In this document: piece after piece, positions 17,483-27,805 of the stretch
How positions within the stretch are numbered: position 1 is the first letter of the stretch
Layout of the letters: every line of letters starts with the position of its first letter
Source: an uncultured Pseudomonadales bacterium
GTDB lineage: Bacteria; Pseudomonadota; Gammaproteobacteria; Pseudomonadales; Azotimanducaceae
Assembly (NCBI GenBank): GCA_905182095.1
Contig: CAJJAQ010000020.1
Coordinates: forward strand, 1-64,000
Length of the DNA stretch: 64,000 bases
Direction: 5' to 3'
Made by a program: the position numbers and the translations under genes
Notes under the pieces: model-generated
The model's input: the letters and a program-made list of their open reading frames with translations, nothing else
What the model was told of the DNA's origin: nothing
The model's database searches: none

Positions 17483-17971
17483 ATGACCAAAACACTTTTG
17501 CTCCTCATTTTACTAACACTCTCGCAACTCTCATTTGCAGAAGAAATCAGTGCAGAAAAAAAGCTGGTTATAGATGAGTTTCTGCAGGTCTCTGGGGAGC
17601 TAGATATAGAGCAAACAGCAAGGGCAATGACTGAAAGTTTTATAGGGATATTAGCTGAAAATCAAAGTCTTGATCCAAGAATGGCACCCATTGCTGCGGA
17701 AGAAATCGGTGCAATTATGCGGGAAGAATTTGTCGATAGCGGTTTTATCAACCGACTTGGTTACCAGACATACGGCAAGTACTTTTCGCTGTCTGAATTA
17801 AAGGATTTGGTGGCATTCTATAAGACCCCAACCGGACGAAAAATGGCTGCACGCTTACCACGGATAACTGCAGAGAAATTTACGGCTGGAGATCAACATG
17901 CACTGTCACTTGGCCCCATTATCGAAAAGCGCCTTATGGCACGATTTCGTGAGGTAGGCATTATCTTTTAG
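17483..17971 (+). CDS. secreted DUF2059-family protein
   Basis: A 162-residue exported protein with a signal peptide (MTKTLLLLILLTLSQLSFA) and a helical mature part: EKKLVIDEFLQVSGELDIEQTARAMTESF, then the conserved YxxxFSLSELKDLVAFYKTPTGRKMAARLP segment (about 110-138) that marks DUF2059. The function is not known. The family is common in Gram-negative bacteria as a periplasmic protein. It stands alone on the plus strand after a 16-base gap from the preceding open frame. The ATG has only a weak AGGACC ribosome site. Confidence 0.8.
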   Translation: MTKTLLLLILLTLSQLSFAEEISAEKKLVIDEFLQVSGELDIEQTARAMTESFIGILAENQSLDPRMAPIAAEEIGAIMREEFVDSGFINRLGYQTYGKYFSLSELKDLVAFYKTPTGRKMAARLPRITAEKFTAGDQHALSLGPIIEKRLMARFREVGIIF

Positions 17972-18563
17972 CACTAACCTAGGTCGCGGATTCCAGCCCA
18001 AGCCGCTGGCCTAAGAGCTGCCTTTGCGCAAATCGACTTTCATCACCCAAGCAACACTCTTAGATAGCTAGATAGATAGATAAATAGGATCTTTTCCACG
18101 CTGAAACTTTAGCGTTCCTTTTCCTCCGGCAACCGTACACAGTCGACCATTGCTGTGCATAAGCAACTCTGACCTCAGTAACCGGTTAATCAATCACGTT
18201 AAAGTAAGTTCCCAAATACGCAAATCCTAGTGGTCAAACCAAAGGTACGCCCTAACTTCAATTATCTGGCGCAGCAGCGTCCGCCGAATGAGTTCTCGGA
18301 ACCCACGCAGAAACCCCAAAACATGTTGAGCACATTTCATCTACAAATGGGGTTTGGGCGATATAGCTGGTTCAGGAGGCGCAAACAGCCGCGCATCTGG
18401 TCACTGCTAGCAGACGCCATGTCTCCGTGATATATCGCATGATGAAACAGCCTACCGAACGACAATGTGTGTTCGGGCTGCGCAACTCATCAGACCGCAA
18501 AAGCTACTCGGGCAAAAAAGCACCCTATTGCTAACAAGAAGTTCAAATATTGAAGGTATATTT
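17972..18563. other. 592-base intergenic stretch
   Basis: I find no gene here. It contains a short tetranucleotide run built on TAGA (about 18063-18088) and an inverted repeat AAACCCCA / TGGGGTTT (18311-18318 and 18348-18355). Open frames in the stretch lack ribosome sites or recognisable domains. Confidence 0.5.
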
Positions 18564-19022
18564 ATGTTTGAAAAAATTTCATCCCTAGGGCTAACCGTTA
18601 CCTTTTTAGCTCTACTTACAAGTTGTTCTTCGACCCCGCCACCCATCTATATTGATCCGCTTTTGAACTCAGAGAATTCTGCTTCTCTGCATTTTTATCG
18701 GCCCGGTTTATCCGCTTGGATGGGCATGGCAATAGATTACAGAGTTGTGGTCGAAGACATCTAGGTCGGCTCTCTCAAAGGGCGAAAGCACATCAAAACA
18801 TTTGTTCAACCGGGCAAGAGAAGAATCGCAATCCATGAATATTTCGCGGGAGAGGGGGCTGAAGATATGGCTTTGAATATGCAACTAGAGGCAGGAAAAT
18901 CCTACTACTTTCGATTCTCTCAGCATGTTGATCAGTTGTACGTTGGTCCGTTTTTCGATCGAATATCTGGACACGGTGAACTTAGAGTAGTCCCAAAAGA
19001 GGCGTGGGATAGCAAAAAGTAG
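18564..19022 (+). pseudogene. DUF2846-like lipoprotein interrupted by one in-frame amber codon
   Basis: The ATG at 18564, with GAAGG ahead, starts a lipoprotein signal (VTFLALLTSCSS, lipobox Cys near 22). The first 66 residues end at a TAG at 18762-18764 in the middle of the domain's beta-strand pattern. Reading straight on in the same frame gives 85 more residues (VGSLKGRKHIKTFVQPGKRR ..., with AGKSYYFRFSQ) to a TAG at 19020-19022. Together they make a full-length DUF2846-type protein with one residue replaced by the stop. This is a one-base change (for example CAG to TAG), a sequencing error, or a readthrough codon. The coordinates cover the whole reading. Confidence 0.7.
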
Positions 19023-19098
19023 GTTAAAGGGATGGCCTGCGAATCTAAATTACTAATCAACACACATCGTTAGTAGTGCGCCGCTGACCATTCGATTA

Positions 19099-19123
19099 AA
19101 GGGCTTTCATTGCGAAAGCCCTT
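19099..19123 (-). terminator. terminator hairpin after mdh
   Basis: AAGGGCTTTC and GAAAGCCCTT form a perfect ten-base stem around a five-base loop, 36 bases past the mdh stop. On the minus strand a short TTTAAT run follows. It also lies 77 bases past the lipoprotein pseudogene and might serve both strands. Confidence 0.75.
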
Positions 19124-19158
19124 AGCTGCGTAGTTACTGGCCGAGACCAGCAAGCACT

Positions 19159-20133
19159 CTATGGCAGTAAGTGTGCTACCGCGTCGCGCTCTTCGGTCAA
19201 CTCTTGTTCAGTGGCGTCCATTTTGCCTTGGCTGAATTCGCTGATTTCAATGCCCTGAACAATTTCCCAATCTCCGCCTTTGCAACGTACTGGGAAGGAA
19301 TAGATCAAACCTTCAGCTACACCGTAACTGCCATCTGAATAAACGGCCATGCTTAAGATCGCATCACTACCTAATGCCCAATCGCGCATATGGTCGATGG
19401 CTGCGTTTGCCGCTGAAGCTGCGCTAGATGCGCCTCTTGCGTCAATAATAGCTGCGCCGCGCTGCTGTACTTGTGGGATAAAGTCCCCTGTGTACCAATC
19501 CATGTCTACTAACGACATTGCGTGCGCACCTGCAACAGATGCTCTGTGAATATCTGGGTACTGAGTGGCTGAGTGGTTACCCCAAATGCATAGGCCTTCC
19601 ACGTCTGACACGTGCTTGCCTGCTTTTTGCGACAACTGTGCCATTGCGCGGTTGTGGTCTAGGCGTGTCATTGCGGTGAAGTTACGTGGGTCTAAATCTG
19701 GTGCATTACGCTGAGCGATTAAGCTGTTGGTGTTTGCAGGGTTGCCTACAACCAACACTTTCACGTTCTTGGAAGCATTGTCGTTCAATGCTTTGCCTTG
19801 GGCTGAGAAAATAGCAGCGTTGGCCTCCAAAAGATCTTTGCGTTCCATGCCTGGTCCACGTGGTCTTGACCCTACTAGCAATGCGTAGTCTGCATCTTTA
19901 AACGCAACATTTGCGTCGTCGGTATAAACAATATCTTGAACGAGTGGGAATGCGCAGTCGTCTAGTTCCATCACCACACCTTTAACTGCCCCTAGGGCTG
20001 GTGTGATTTCTAATAGTTGTAAAATTACGGGTTGGTCGTTACCCAACATCGCGCCGGAAGCTACACGAAAAAGTAATGCATAGCCGATTTGGCCTGCGGC
20101 TCCGGTAATGGTAACGCGAACTGGATCTTTCAT
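19159..20133 (-). CDS. mdh: malate dehydrogenase
   Basis: NAD-dependent malate dehydrogenase of the TCA cycle, 324 residues. The dinucleotide-binding motif is [18 protein letters not shown] (about 10-27). The substrate Arg residues are in [19 protein letters not shown] is at about 131-136, and the catalytic His lies in [12 protein letters not shown]. The length and motifs follow the cytosolic/Thermus-like form rather than the 312-residue E. coli form. It stands alone, with a terminator hairpin behind it and a long non-coding leader region in front. Confidence 0.95.
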   Translation of the reverse strand: MKDPVRVTITGAAGQIGYALLFRVASGAMLGNDQPVILQLLEITPALGAVKGVVMELDDCAFPLVQDIVYTDDANVAFKDADYALLVGSRPRGPGMERKDLLEANAAIFSAQGKALNDNASKNVKVLVVGNPANTNSLIAQRNAPDLDPRNFTAMTRLDHNRAMAQLSQKAGKHVSDVEGLCIWGNHSATQYPDIHRASVAGAHAMSLVDMDWYTGDFIPQVQQRGAAIIDARGASSAASAANAAIDHMRDWALGSDAILSMAVYSDGSYGVAEGLIYSFPVRCKGGDWEIVQGIEISEFSQGKMDATEQELTEERDAVAHLLP

Positions 20134-21350
20134 GGTTTCTCTCTTGAAGTGTTATCTATTTTGAAGTTGTTGCCACACAGTCTAATTTGTCTCAAATAAA
20201 AATGCCGCAAAGAAATGCTTGTTATGACCAGATTTCAGCATTGTTAGCCACCAATTTGTGGCTTTGCGACGTTATAGGCCCGGCGTTGGGCCGTCTGCAG
20301 AGATTTTACCTCTCTGTGTAGGCACGCTCTGCGAACGCAGACTCCCAGTTAGATGGAATGACAATCCCATAAGCAGGATTAGCTTCCAACTAGAACGGCG
20401 TAGTGCTGAAAAGGTGAATTTGGCGGTTAGATAAGTTGGTGATTTTTAGTGGCTATAACTAGACGCTCGGCTTGGCGTTTTTCGTTATTGAGATCTTAGA
20501 CTTGGAATAGGCGCATTACTTAGGCAACTTTAATTTAAATCGCATTTAAATCGCATCGATATCGCGCCCAAATCGCGGCCACTGCCCTGTCTATTTCGAC
20601 AATTTGAAGATTAGTCGCGATTCGGAAAACACCGCCTTTCTGGCGATCCATTTAAAGGCTCTGTTACTCAGACATAATTGAGACCACAGAGCTGTCCGCT
20701 AGGCGTATACCAATGTACAGAAAAATACGCCAAAGGTGCCGGACAAACAGGCGCAAAAACTTAACCAAACAGTGGCTAATCAACACTATAAAAACTGTAC
20801 CCGGGAGTTATATTGCGACTTTACGGCGACTTGAATGGCGGAAAAATCCCTATACAGCGGCGCTTATCTGGCAAAAGCGTCAACAAGACGAAAACTTTCT
20901 GCACTTTAACTCCGCACCTAAATGACTAAGATTGTTACTTCATAACGACACTTTATGGAGAATTTATGGTGGTGTTGCGCAGCACAAAAAGGGCCGAAAT
21001 ATGCCAAACTTGAGTCATTTAGACTAGCCAATAAATCCCCCTGAGACTTGCTTCATAGCGCTATTTTTGAGATCTTTCGTAATTGGTTTGACCGGCACGC
21101 CACAGTGCTCAAAAACAGACCACAAATGGCTTCCTTTTTGGGCCAAAAACTAGGCCCAATATAGCCGCTTTGAAGGACCTTGAATGAACCCTTCGCGGAG
21201 CTACTTGCTAGCAAACTAATCAAGAATACTTGTCGACTCACTACCTGAGTAGACGGGGTTCCTTGCCCTCGACAAAAGCAAATTTGAGTCGGCAAAATTA
21301 ATGGTAAGGACCATCGTGCTTACGACGGCGCGAATTAAATGAGAGAGAAT
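20134..21350. other. 1.2 kb without a recognisable gene between mdh and gltB
   Basis: The two flanking genes diverge, so both promoters lie here. I could not pick clear -35/-10 boxes. The most structured part is 20270-20400, listed separately. An open frame at 20713-20925 would give a 70-residue basic peptide, but it has no ribosome site, domain or codon pattern to support it. No tRNA-like structure is seen. Confidence 0.5.
20270..20400. repeat. structured intergenic element, possibly a dispersed repeat
   Basis: About 130 bases packed with inverted repeats: GGCCC/GGGCC at 20277-20292, AGAG/CTCT, TCTGCG-AA-CGCAGA near 20328-20341, and a long imperfect stem AGTT..GGAA..AATCC / GGATT..TTCC..AACT near 20347-20391. 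The plus strand contains a GGAATGACA core, and the minus strand can be read as a short peptide ending AFAERAYTER. Both features recall short dispersed intergenic repeats of other Proteobacteria. Only one copy is seen in this window, so the class is a guess. Confidence 0.35.
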
Positions 21351-24300
21351 ATGACTGTAACATTTGACGGCAACTTCCCCGCCAAACACGGGCTTTACGA
21401 CCCAGCCAATGAAAAAGATGGCTGTGGCGTGGGCTTTGTATGTGACATTAAGGGCAGGCCTAGTCACCAGATTGTTACAGATGCCAGCCTTATGAACTGC
21501 TGTATGGAACACAGGGGTGGCGTAGGCTACGAGAAAAATTCTGGCGACGGCGCGGGCATTTTAACTGGCCTACCACACGCACTGCTTGAGCAAATTTCTA
21601 CACAAGAATTTGGCGCCAGCCTGCCTGCCAACGGTCAATATGGCGTAGGTAATGTTTTCCTACCCACAGACCCAGAGCAACGGGCTCATTGTCTGACAGT
21701 CATCGCTGAAGAAGTTGCAGCAAACGGCCAAAAGCTGATCGGCTGGAGAGACCTTCCTACAGACCCAGACGCAGCAGACCTTGGCAATGCCTCACGGGCT
21801 GCCATGCCTTATTTCGCGCAGCTTTTTATCGGCTCTAGCGATGCAGCGCAAAGCACAGAAGAATTTGAACGAAAGCTCTATCTGATTCGTAAGCACAGTA
21901 CCCACCGCCTTCGTGGCGATGCGGCGCTGAGCCAAAACTATCTATTTTACGTTTGCTCGCTGTCGACTAGCGTCATTATTTATAAAGGCATGCTCACGCC
22001 AGCTCAGCTATTCCCGTTTTATCCAGATTTGCTCAACGAAGACTATGAAAGTCATTTGGCGATGGTGCACTCACGCTTCAGCACCAATACCTTCCCCTCT
22101 TGGGATCGTGCGCAGCCAAACAGATTTATGAGCCACAACGGCGAGATCAATACGCTTCTAGGTAACGTCAATGCCATGAACGCCCGTGAAGGCGTTGCAG
22201 CGTCTACGCACTTTGGCGAGGACATTAATAAGCTGTTCCCTATTGTAGAAGCCAACTGCTCAGATTCTGGCAACTTCGACAACGTCTTAGAATTTTTAAT
22301 TATGTCCGGTAGAACCCTACCTGAAGCATTGTTAATGATGATTCCCGAGGCATGGCAACAGCACACCAATATGTCCGCTGAAAAGCGCGCCTTCTATGAG
22401 TACAACTCTTGCCTAATAGAACCATGGGATGGCCCAGCGTCCATTGCCTTTACTGACGGCACCTGCATTGGCGCGGTGTTAGACCGTAACGGTCTGCGCC
22501 CTTCGCGCTACTACATTACTGACGACGACAAATGCATTATGGCCTCTGAAGTTGGGGTAGTGCCGGTCGACCCTGCACGAGTTATAGAAAAAGGTCGTTT
22601 GCAGCCAGGGCGCATATTCCTCATCGACTTTGAACAAGGTCGCATGATTCCTGACGAAGAACTGAAATCCGATTTGGCAGCACGCAGACCCTACGCTGCT
22701 TGGGTTGAAGAGCAGCGCATAGAACTGACTGACCTTGAGCAACAAAGTGGTCTAGGCCTAAATACAGACACGCTAATTTCTCGCATGCAGGCTTTTGGCT
22801 ATACCCAAGAAACCATGCAGTTCATGTTGCAGCCAATGATCAAAGAACTCAGAGACCCATTGGGCTCTATGGGTAATGACGCTGCCCTTGCGGTTATGTC
22901 TGAAAAGCCGCGTATGCTTTACGACTACTTTAAGCAGCGCTTTGCACAGGTAACCAACCCGCCCATCGATTCCATTCGCGAAGAAGTCATCATGGCATTG
23001 GATTGCTATGTGGGCCCTGAGCAAAACCTGCTGCAGTCCGAGCCTGAAAACGCTCACCGACTGCGCGTACCTCACCCTATTTTAAGTAATGGCGAGCTGG
23101 CCTCCATTCAAAAGATGGATCACCGGAGCTGGAAGACCTGCACTATAGACATTACCTATGCCGCAGGTTCAGGCGAGCAAGGTCTTAAAGACGCATTAGA
23201 GCGCATCAACAATGCAGCCCTGCAAGCAATTGCTGACGGCTTTAGTTTGGTTATTCTCAGTGACCGTGGCATCAGCGATAAACAGGTGCCCATGAGCGCG
23301 TTGCTTGCTGTGGGCAGCGTGCACCAGTTCTTGGTAGCCCAGGCTAAGCGCAGCCAAATTGGTCTTATCTTGGAGACCGGCGAAGCCAGAGAAGTTCACC
23401 ATCACTGCTTGCTAGTAGGTTACGGCGCAGACGCCATTAACCCATACCTGGCATTTGAAGCACTTTGGGATGCCCAGGTACAAGGCGAGTTTGATAGCGT
23501 AGCTAACGTAGAAACGCCAGAGGACGTGGTTTACAACTATCGTAAAGCGGTGGCCAAAGGCATTCTTAAGGTCATGGCAAAAATGGGTATCTCTACCCTA
23601 CAGTCTTATAAAGGCGCGCAAATTTTTGAGGCCGTTGGCCTGGCCAGTGACATCATTGCACAAGCATTTACCGGCACAGCTAGCCGCGTTGAAGGTATTT
23701 CACTAAGCGTACTCGCTGAAGAAATGCAGCGCAGACACGGCCTGGGTTATCCCAGTAGAGATGCAACGCCCATAGCGATTTTACCTAACCCTGGTGACTT
23801 CCACTGGCGTCGCAACGGCGACACCCACATGTGGGATCCAATTGCTGTCACCAATCTTCAGTCTGCCGTAAGACAAAACAATGAAGATGCATATTGGGCC
23901 TTTGCCAAACAGATCAACGAAGAAAATACCCGTAAGGCCACCTTGCGCGGTTTATTAGATTTTCAAGAAGGCCAGCAGCCTGTACCGCTAGAAGAAGTTG
24001 AAGCGGCCAGCGAAATTGTAAAACGCTTTGCAACCGGCGCCATGAGCTTTGGCTCTATCAGCGCAGAAGCACACGAGTCATTGGCCATTGCCATGAATCG
24101 TTTAGGTGGCAAGTCTAATACCGGTGAAGGTGGCGAAGACGCCAAGCGTTTCACACCTATGGACAATGGCGACTCCAAGCGCTCGGCCATTAAGCAGGTA
24201 GCCAGCGGGCGTTTTGGGGTAACCATTAATTACCTCAGCAACGCTGACGAACTGCAAATCAAAATTATTCAAGGCGCTAAGCCTGGTGAAGGTGGTGAGT

Positions 24301-25910
24301 TACCCGGCGGCAAAGTAGATGATTACATCGCCAGCCTGCGTCACTCTACCCCAGGTGTTGGACTCATCAGTCCGCCACCACACCACGACATTTACTCTAT
24401 TGAGGACATGGCGCAGTTAATTCACGACTTAAAGAACGCCAACCCGAAAGCACGTATCAGTGTGAAGTTGGGTGCCGAAGTCGGCGTGGGCACAGTAGCC
24501 GCAGGCGTGGTTAAAGCCCGCGCAGATCACGTTGTGATTGCCGGTGACTCAGGTGGTACTGGCGCATCGCCACTGACCTCCATTAAGCACGCGGGTGTGC
24601 CATGGGAGCTAGGCATTGCCGAAACCCACCAAACACTGGTTATGAACAATTTGCGTTCAAGAGTGATATTGCAAACAGACGGTCAAATTAAGACCGGGCG
24701 CGATGTAGCAATAGCGGCCATATTGGGCGCAGAAGAATTTGGTTTTGCCACCGCGCCGCTGATTGCGCTAGGTTGCATCATGATGCGTAAGTGTCACTTG
24801 AACACTTGCCCAGTAGGCATAGCGACCCAAGACCCAGAGCTGCGTAAGAAGTTTACTGGATCGCCTGAGCATGTGGTCAACTACCTATTTATGGTGGCTA
24901 AAGAACTGCGCATGATTATGGCCGAACTGGGCATACGCACACTCAACGAAATGGTTGGTCGAGTAGACTTGCTGAAAACTGACGAAGCCATCAATCACTG
25001 GAAAGCAGACGGTGTGGATTTATCTACTATTTTGGCACCAGCACAGATACCCAACGAATTCCTAGGTGCTTTTGCCATACACGACCAAGATCACGAGTTA
25101 GATAAAGCATTGGATAATCAGCTTATTCCGTTGGCAGAACCTGCGCTAAAAACAGGCGCCAAGGTTTATGCAGAATTACCAATCATCAATACCAACCGCG
25201 TAGTGGGCGCCATGCTTTCCAATCAGGTTATAGACCAAGTTGGGCCGCAAATGCTGCCAGACGACACCATTCACTTCAAATTTAACGGCAGCGCCGGTCA
25301 AAGTTTGGGCTGTTGGTTGGCTAAAGGTATTACCCTAGAAGTTGAAGGTGATGCCAACGACTTTGTCGGCAAAGGCTTATCTGGTGGACGCGTCATAGTC
25401 TACCCACCCAAGGTCAGCACCTTTGCCGCAGAAGACAATATTCTTCTGGGCAACGTAGCCCTGTATGGCGCAACTTCGGGCGAAGCATTCTTCCGCGGTG
25501 TAGCCGCAGAGCGTTTCTGTGTTCGAAACAGTGGCGCATCAGCAGTGGTAGAAGGCGTTGGTGATCATGGTTGTGAATACATGACCGGCGGTCGAGTGGT
25601 TATTCTAGGTGCCACCGGGCGCAACTTTGCCGCAGGCATGAGTGGCGGCATAGCGTACATTTGGGACCCCAAATCTGAGTTCAGCATTAACTGTAACCCA
25701 GAGATGGTAGACCTAGACCCAATGGATGAAGCTGGCGACATCGCAGAGCTACAAGACTTAATCCAGAAGCATGCAGATTTGACCGGCTCAGTAGTCGCGC
25801 AAAAAATTCTCGCAAACTGGGAAAACAGTCTTGGCGAGTTTGTAAAAGTTATGCCAAAAGACTTCAAGCGCGTGTTAGAACAGCGCCGGCAACAAGTGAG
25901 CGCGGGTTAA
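21351..25910 (+). CDS. gltB: glutamate synthase (NADPH), large subunit
   Basis: The alpha subunit of GOGAT makes two glutamates from glutamine and 2-oxoglutarate. It has 1519 residues from the ATG at 21351, chosen because GAGAGAG precedes it; an ATG twelve bases earlier has nothing. Residues 1-24 are a propeptide and Cys25 (DGCGVGFV) would be the N-terminal nucleophile of the glutamine amidotransferase domain. The FMN-binding synthase domain follows. The 3Fe-4S cysteines are Cys1142, Cys1148 and Cys1153 (CIMMRKCHLNTC). The C-terminal Gly-rich beta-helix (GGRVIVYPP, GGRVVILG) is complete. gltD follows 38 bases later in the same operon. Confidence 0.96.
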   Translation: MTVTFDGNFPAKHGLYDPANEKDGCGVGFVCDIKGRPSHQIVTDASLMNCCMEHRGGVGYEKNSGDGAGILTGLPHALLEQISTQEFGASLPANGQYGVGNVFLPTDPEQRAHCLTVIAEEVAANGQKLIGWRDLPTDPDAADLGNASRAAMPYFAQLFIGSSDAAQSTEEFERKLYLIRKHSTHRLRGDAALSQNYLFYVCSLSTSVIIYKGMLTPAQLFPFYPDLLNEDYESHLAMVHSRFSTNTFPSWDRAQPNRFMSHNGEINTLLGNVNAMNAREGVAASTHFGEDINKLFPIVEANCSDSGNFDNVLEFLIMSGRTLPEALLMMIPEAWQQHTNMSAEKRAFYEYNSCLIEPWDGPASIAFTDGTCIGAVLDRNGLRPSRYYITDDDKCIMASEVGVVPVDPARVIEKGRLQPGRIFLIDFEQGRMIPDEELKSDLAARRPYAAWVEEQRIELTDLEQQSGLGLNTDTLISRMQAFGYTQETMQFMLQPMIKELRDPLGSMGNDAALAVMSEKPRMLYDYFKQRFAQVTNPPIDSIREEVIMALDCYVGPEQNLLQSEPENAHRLRVPHPILSNGELASIQKMDHRSWKTCTIDITYAAGSGEQGLKDALERINNAALQAIADGFSLVILSDRGISDKQVPMSALLAVGSVHQFLVAQAKRSQIGLILETGEAREVHHHCLLVGYGADAINPYLAFEALWDAQVQGEFDSVANVETPEDVVYNYRKAVAKGILKVMAKMGISTLQSYKGAQIFEAVGLASDIIAQAFTGTASRVEGISLSVLAEEMQRRHGLGYPSRDATPIAILPNPGDFHWRRNGDTHMWDPIAVTNLQSAVRQNNEDAYWAFAKQINEENTRKATLRGLLDFQEGQQPVPLEEVEAASEIVKRFATGAMSFGSISAEAHESLAIAMNRLGGKSNTGEGGEDAKRFTPMDNGDSKRSAIKQVASGRFGVTINYLSNADELQIKIIQGAKPGEGGELPGGKVDDYIASLRHSTPGVGLISPPPHHDIYSIEDMAQLIHDLKNANPKARISVKLGAEVGVGTVAAGVVKARADHVVIAGDSGGTGASPLTSIKHAGVPWELGIAETHQTLVMNNLRSRVILQTDGQIKTGRDVAIAAILGAEEFGFATAPLIALGCIMMRKCHLNTCPVGIATQDPELRKKFTGSPEHVVNYLFMVAKELRMIMAELGIRTLNEMVGRVDLLKTDEAINHWKADGVDLSTILAPAQIPNEFLGAFAIHDQDHELDKALDNQLIPLAEPALKTGAKVYAELPIINTNRVVGAMLSNQVIDQVGPQMLPDDTIHFKFNGSAGQSLGCWLAKGITLEVEGDANDFVGKGLSGGRVIVYPPKVSTFAAEDNILLGNVALYGATSGEAFFRGVAAERFCVRNSGASAVVEGVGDHGCEYMTGGRVVILGATGRNFAAGMSGGIAYIWDPKSEFSINCNPEMVDLDPMDEAGDIAELQDLIQKHADLTGSVVAQKILANWENSLGEFVKVMPKDFKRVLEQRRQQVSAG

Positions 25911-25948
25911 TAACCGCCTTAGTTATAGAAAAGGTTTGAGAAAAGACA

Positions 25949-27412
25949 ATGGGTAAACCCACAGGATTTATAGAGTTTCCACGCAGCGCAGCGCCCTATC
26001 GAGCGCCCGCAGACCGGTTATTAGATTTCAAAGAAATTTATACCGACCATGACGTGCAACGATTAAGCACCCAAAGTGCTCGCTGCATGGATTGCGGCGT
26101 GCCGTTTTGTCAATCCGAAGAAGGTTGCCCAATTCACAACCTCATTCCAGAGTGGAACGATCTGGTATTTAGAGACCAGTGGAAAGAAGCACTGGACCGC
26201 CTGCACCAAACCAACAACTTCCCAGAGTTTACTGGCCGCGTTTGCCCTGCACCTTGCGAGGGCGCCTGTGTACTTGGCATTACCGACCCAGCAGTGACCA
26301 TTAAAAATATCGAAATGGCGATTATCGACCGCGGCTATGAAGAAGGCTGGGTACTACCCAACATTCCCGCACTACGCTCAGGCAAAACTGTAGCCGTCAT
26401 TGGTTCAGGCCCAGCAGGTTTAGCCGCAGCAGATCAACTCAACAAAGCAGGTCACAGCGTTACAGTTTACGAGCGTGCAGACAGAATTGGCGGACTACTC
26501 ATGTACGGTATTCCGAACATGAAACTCGCCAAAGACGAAGTAGTAGAGCGCAGAGTTCAATTACTACGAGAAGGCGGTGTGCAGTTCATCACCAACACCA
26601 ACGTCGGTGACGGCAAAGATGGTTCAGTAGATATCGCAGCACTAAAGTCATCTAACGACGCTGTGTTGTTTACAACAGGCGCCACCGTACCAAGAGATCT
26701 GCCAATAGAAGGTAGAGAGTTCACCGGCGTACATTTCGCCATGGACTTCTTGTCGGCAAACACCAAAAGCCTCTTAGACTCTAAGCACGACGACGACGCC
26801 TACATATCCGCCAGGGGTAAAGACGTCATAGTCATCGGCGGCGGCGACACAGGCACAGATTGCATCGGCACCTCGCTACGCCACGGCTGCAAGAGCATCA
26901 CCAACTTCGAGCTATTCGCCCAGCCACCAGAAGGCAGAGCAGATAACAATCCATGGCCCACATGGCCAAAGATCTTTCGCGTGGACTATGGACACGAAGA
27001 AGCAGCGCATACCCAAGGCGCAGACCCCAGAGTTTATTCAATATCCTCGGTATGTTTCATAGGCGATGACGCAGGCAAGTTAACCGGCGTGCGTACCGTA
27101 CAAGTAGAAATGAAAGACGGTAAGTTTGAAAACGTACCGGGTTCTGAAAAAGATTGGCCAGCAGATTTAGTCTTCTTAGCAATGGGCTTCTTAGGACCAG
27201 AACACGTAGCCACAGACACGCTAGGCGTAGACTACGACCAACGCTCTAACTACCAAGCCGTCTACGGCAAGTACAAAACCAATGTAGATAATGTATTTGC
27301 AGCAGGCGATTGCCGCCGCGGACAATCATTGGTGGTACGAGCAATCAACGAAGGCAGAGAAGCCGCCCGAGAAATCGACCGGCATCTAATGGGCAGCACC
27401 GAGCTACCATAG
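25949..27412 (+). CDS. gltD: glutamate synthase (NADPH), small subunit
   Basis: The beta subunit, 487 residues, feeds NADPH electrons to the large subunit. The N-terminal domain has the cysteine clusters CMDCGVPFC and CPAPCEGAC for two 4Fe-4S centres (about 47-112). A FAD-binding motif [15 protein letters not shown] lies near 150-164 and an NADPH-binding [13 protein letters not shown] near 295-307. The C-terminal FAD segment is [15 protein letters not shown]. The ATG follows a weak AAAAGGTTTGAG stretch. It completes the gltBD operon; downstream is a set of competing hairpins. Confidence 0.96.
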   Translation: MGKPTGFIEFPRSAAPYRAPADRLLDFKEIYTDHDVQRLSTQSARCMDCGVPFCQSEEGCPIHNLIPEWNDLVFRDQWKEALDRLHQTNNFPEFTGRVCPAPCEGACVLGITDPAVTIKNIEMAIIDRGYEEGWVLPNIPALRSGKTVAVIGSGPAGLAAADQLNKAGHSVTVYERADRIGGLLMYGIPNMKLAKDEVVERRVQLLREGGVQFITNTNVGDGKDGSVDIAALKSSNDAVLFTTGATVPRDLPIEGREFTGVHFAMDFLSANTKSLLDSKHDDDAYISARGKDVIVIGGGDTGTDCIGTSLRHGCKSITNFELFAQPPEGRADNNPWPTWPKIFRVDYGHEEAAHTQGADPRVYSISSVCFIGDDAGKLTGVRTVQVEMKDGKFENVPGSEKDWPADLVFLAMGFLGPEHVATDTLGVDYDQRSNYQAVYGKYKTNVDNVFAAGDCRRGQSLVVRAINEGREAAREIDRHLMGSTELP

Positions 27413-27422
27413 CCAGCCAAAG

Positions 27423-27480
27423 ACGTGCCAGCACACATCCCTCAGTGATAGTGCTGGCGAGTTGATTCGAACTGGCACGT
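27423..27480 (+). terminator. competing hairpins after gltD
   Basis: The left arm at 27423-27434 can pair either with 27451-27458 (GCCAGCAC with GTGCTGGC) or with 27472-27480 (ACGTGCCAG with CTGGCACGT). The two stems exclude each other. They begin eleven bases past the gltD stop. No long T-run follows, so this may be a terminator, a processing site or only an RNA 3' end structure. Confidence 0.4.
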
Positions 27481-27613
27481 ATAACTGCTCTGAAGTAGCG
27501 GCGAGCCAGACCACTTAGGTGAGAGTATTGCCCCACCATCGCAGAGCTAAGCAATGGGTACCCTATCCGATGCACAACCCTAAAACTTTCATTCCTCACG
27601 CAAAAAACAAAAG

Positions 27614-27745
27614 ATGAAAGGCGTAAAGAAAGCCAACCTCCCCACAAAAATATGCCCCGCCTGTAATCTACCGTTCACTTGGAGAAAAAAGTGGGAGAGA
27701 GATTGGGAGCAGGTTATTTATTGCAGTAAGCGCTGTAAGAAGTAA
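27614..27745 (+). CDS. small DUF2256 zinc-ribbon-like protein
   Basis: A 43-residue protein, too short for most gene callers, that reads [20 protein letters not shown] and continues [17 protein letters not shown], then SKRCKK. The CPAC and CSKRC pairs would bind one zinc, and the KICPxCxxPFxWRKKWxxxWxxVxYCSxRC pattern is the DUF2256 family signature. Members are often found near photolyase/cryptochrome genes, but none is near here. The function is unknown. There is no strong ribosome site, only an A-rich leader, so expression level is uncertain. Identification rests on the family pattern. Confidence 0.75.
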   Translation: MKGVKKANLPTKICPACNLPFTWRKKWERDWEQVIYCSKRCKK

Positions 27746-27805
27746 GAGACTAAGCGCCCCAGAAATTAACGATAGTTGCAGGCATAGTTTGCTAACGGCC
27801 CCAAC

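Noticed and set aside
17204-18356. Near-identical 16-base direct repeats (CTACAAATGGGRTTTG) at 17204-17219 and 18341-18356 flanking the DUF2059 gene, like insertion borders
   Set aside because: With one mismatch, pairs of this length are expected by chance several times in 64 kb, and there is no transposase or other sign of an element between them.
20320-20345. GGCAC-N-TGC near 20326 as a sigma-54 promoter for gltB
   Set aside because: The spacing between the GG and GC elements is eight instead of ten bases, and it lies 1 kb from gltB.
20713-20925. 70-residue basic open frame upstream of gltB
   Set aside because: No ribosome site, no recognisable domain, and composition that looks like non-coding sequence.
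27455-27480. GATTCGAACT segment as part of a tRNA T-arm
   Set aside because: No acceptor, D or anticodon arm can be built around it; the bases belong to the hairpins after gltD.
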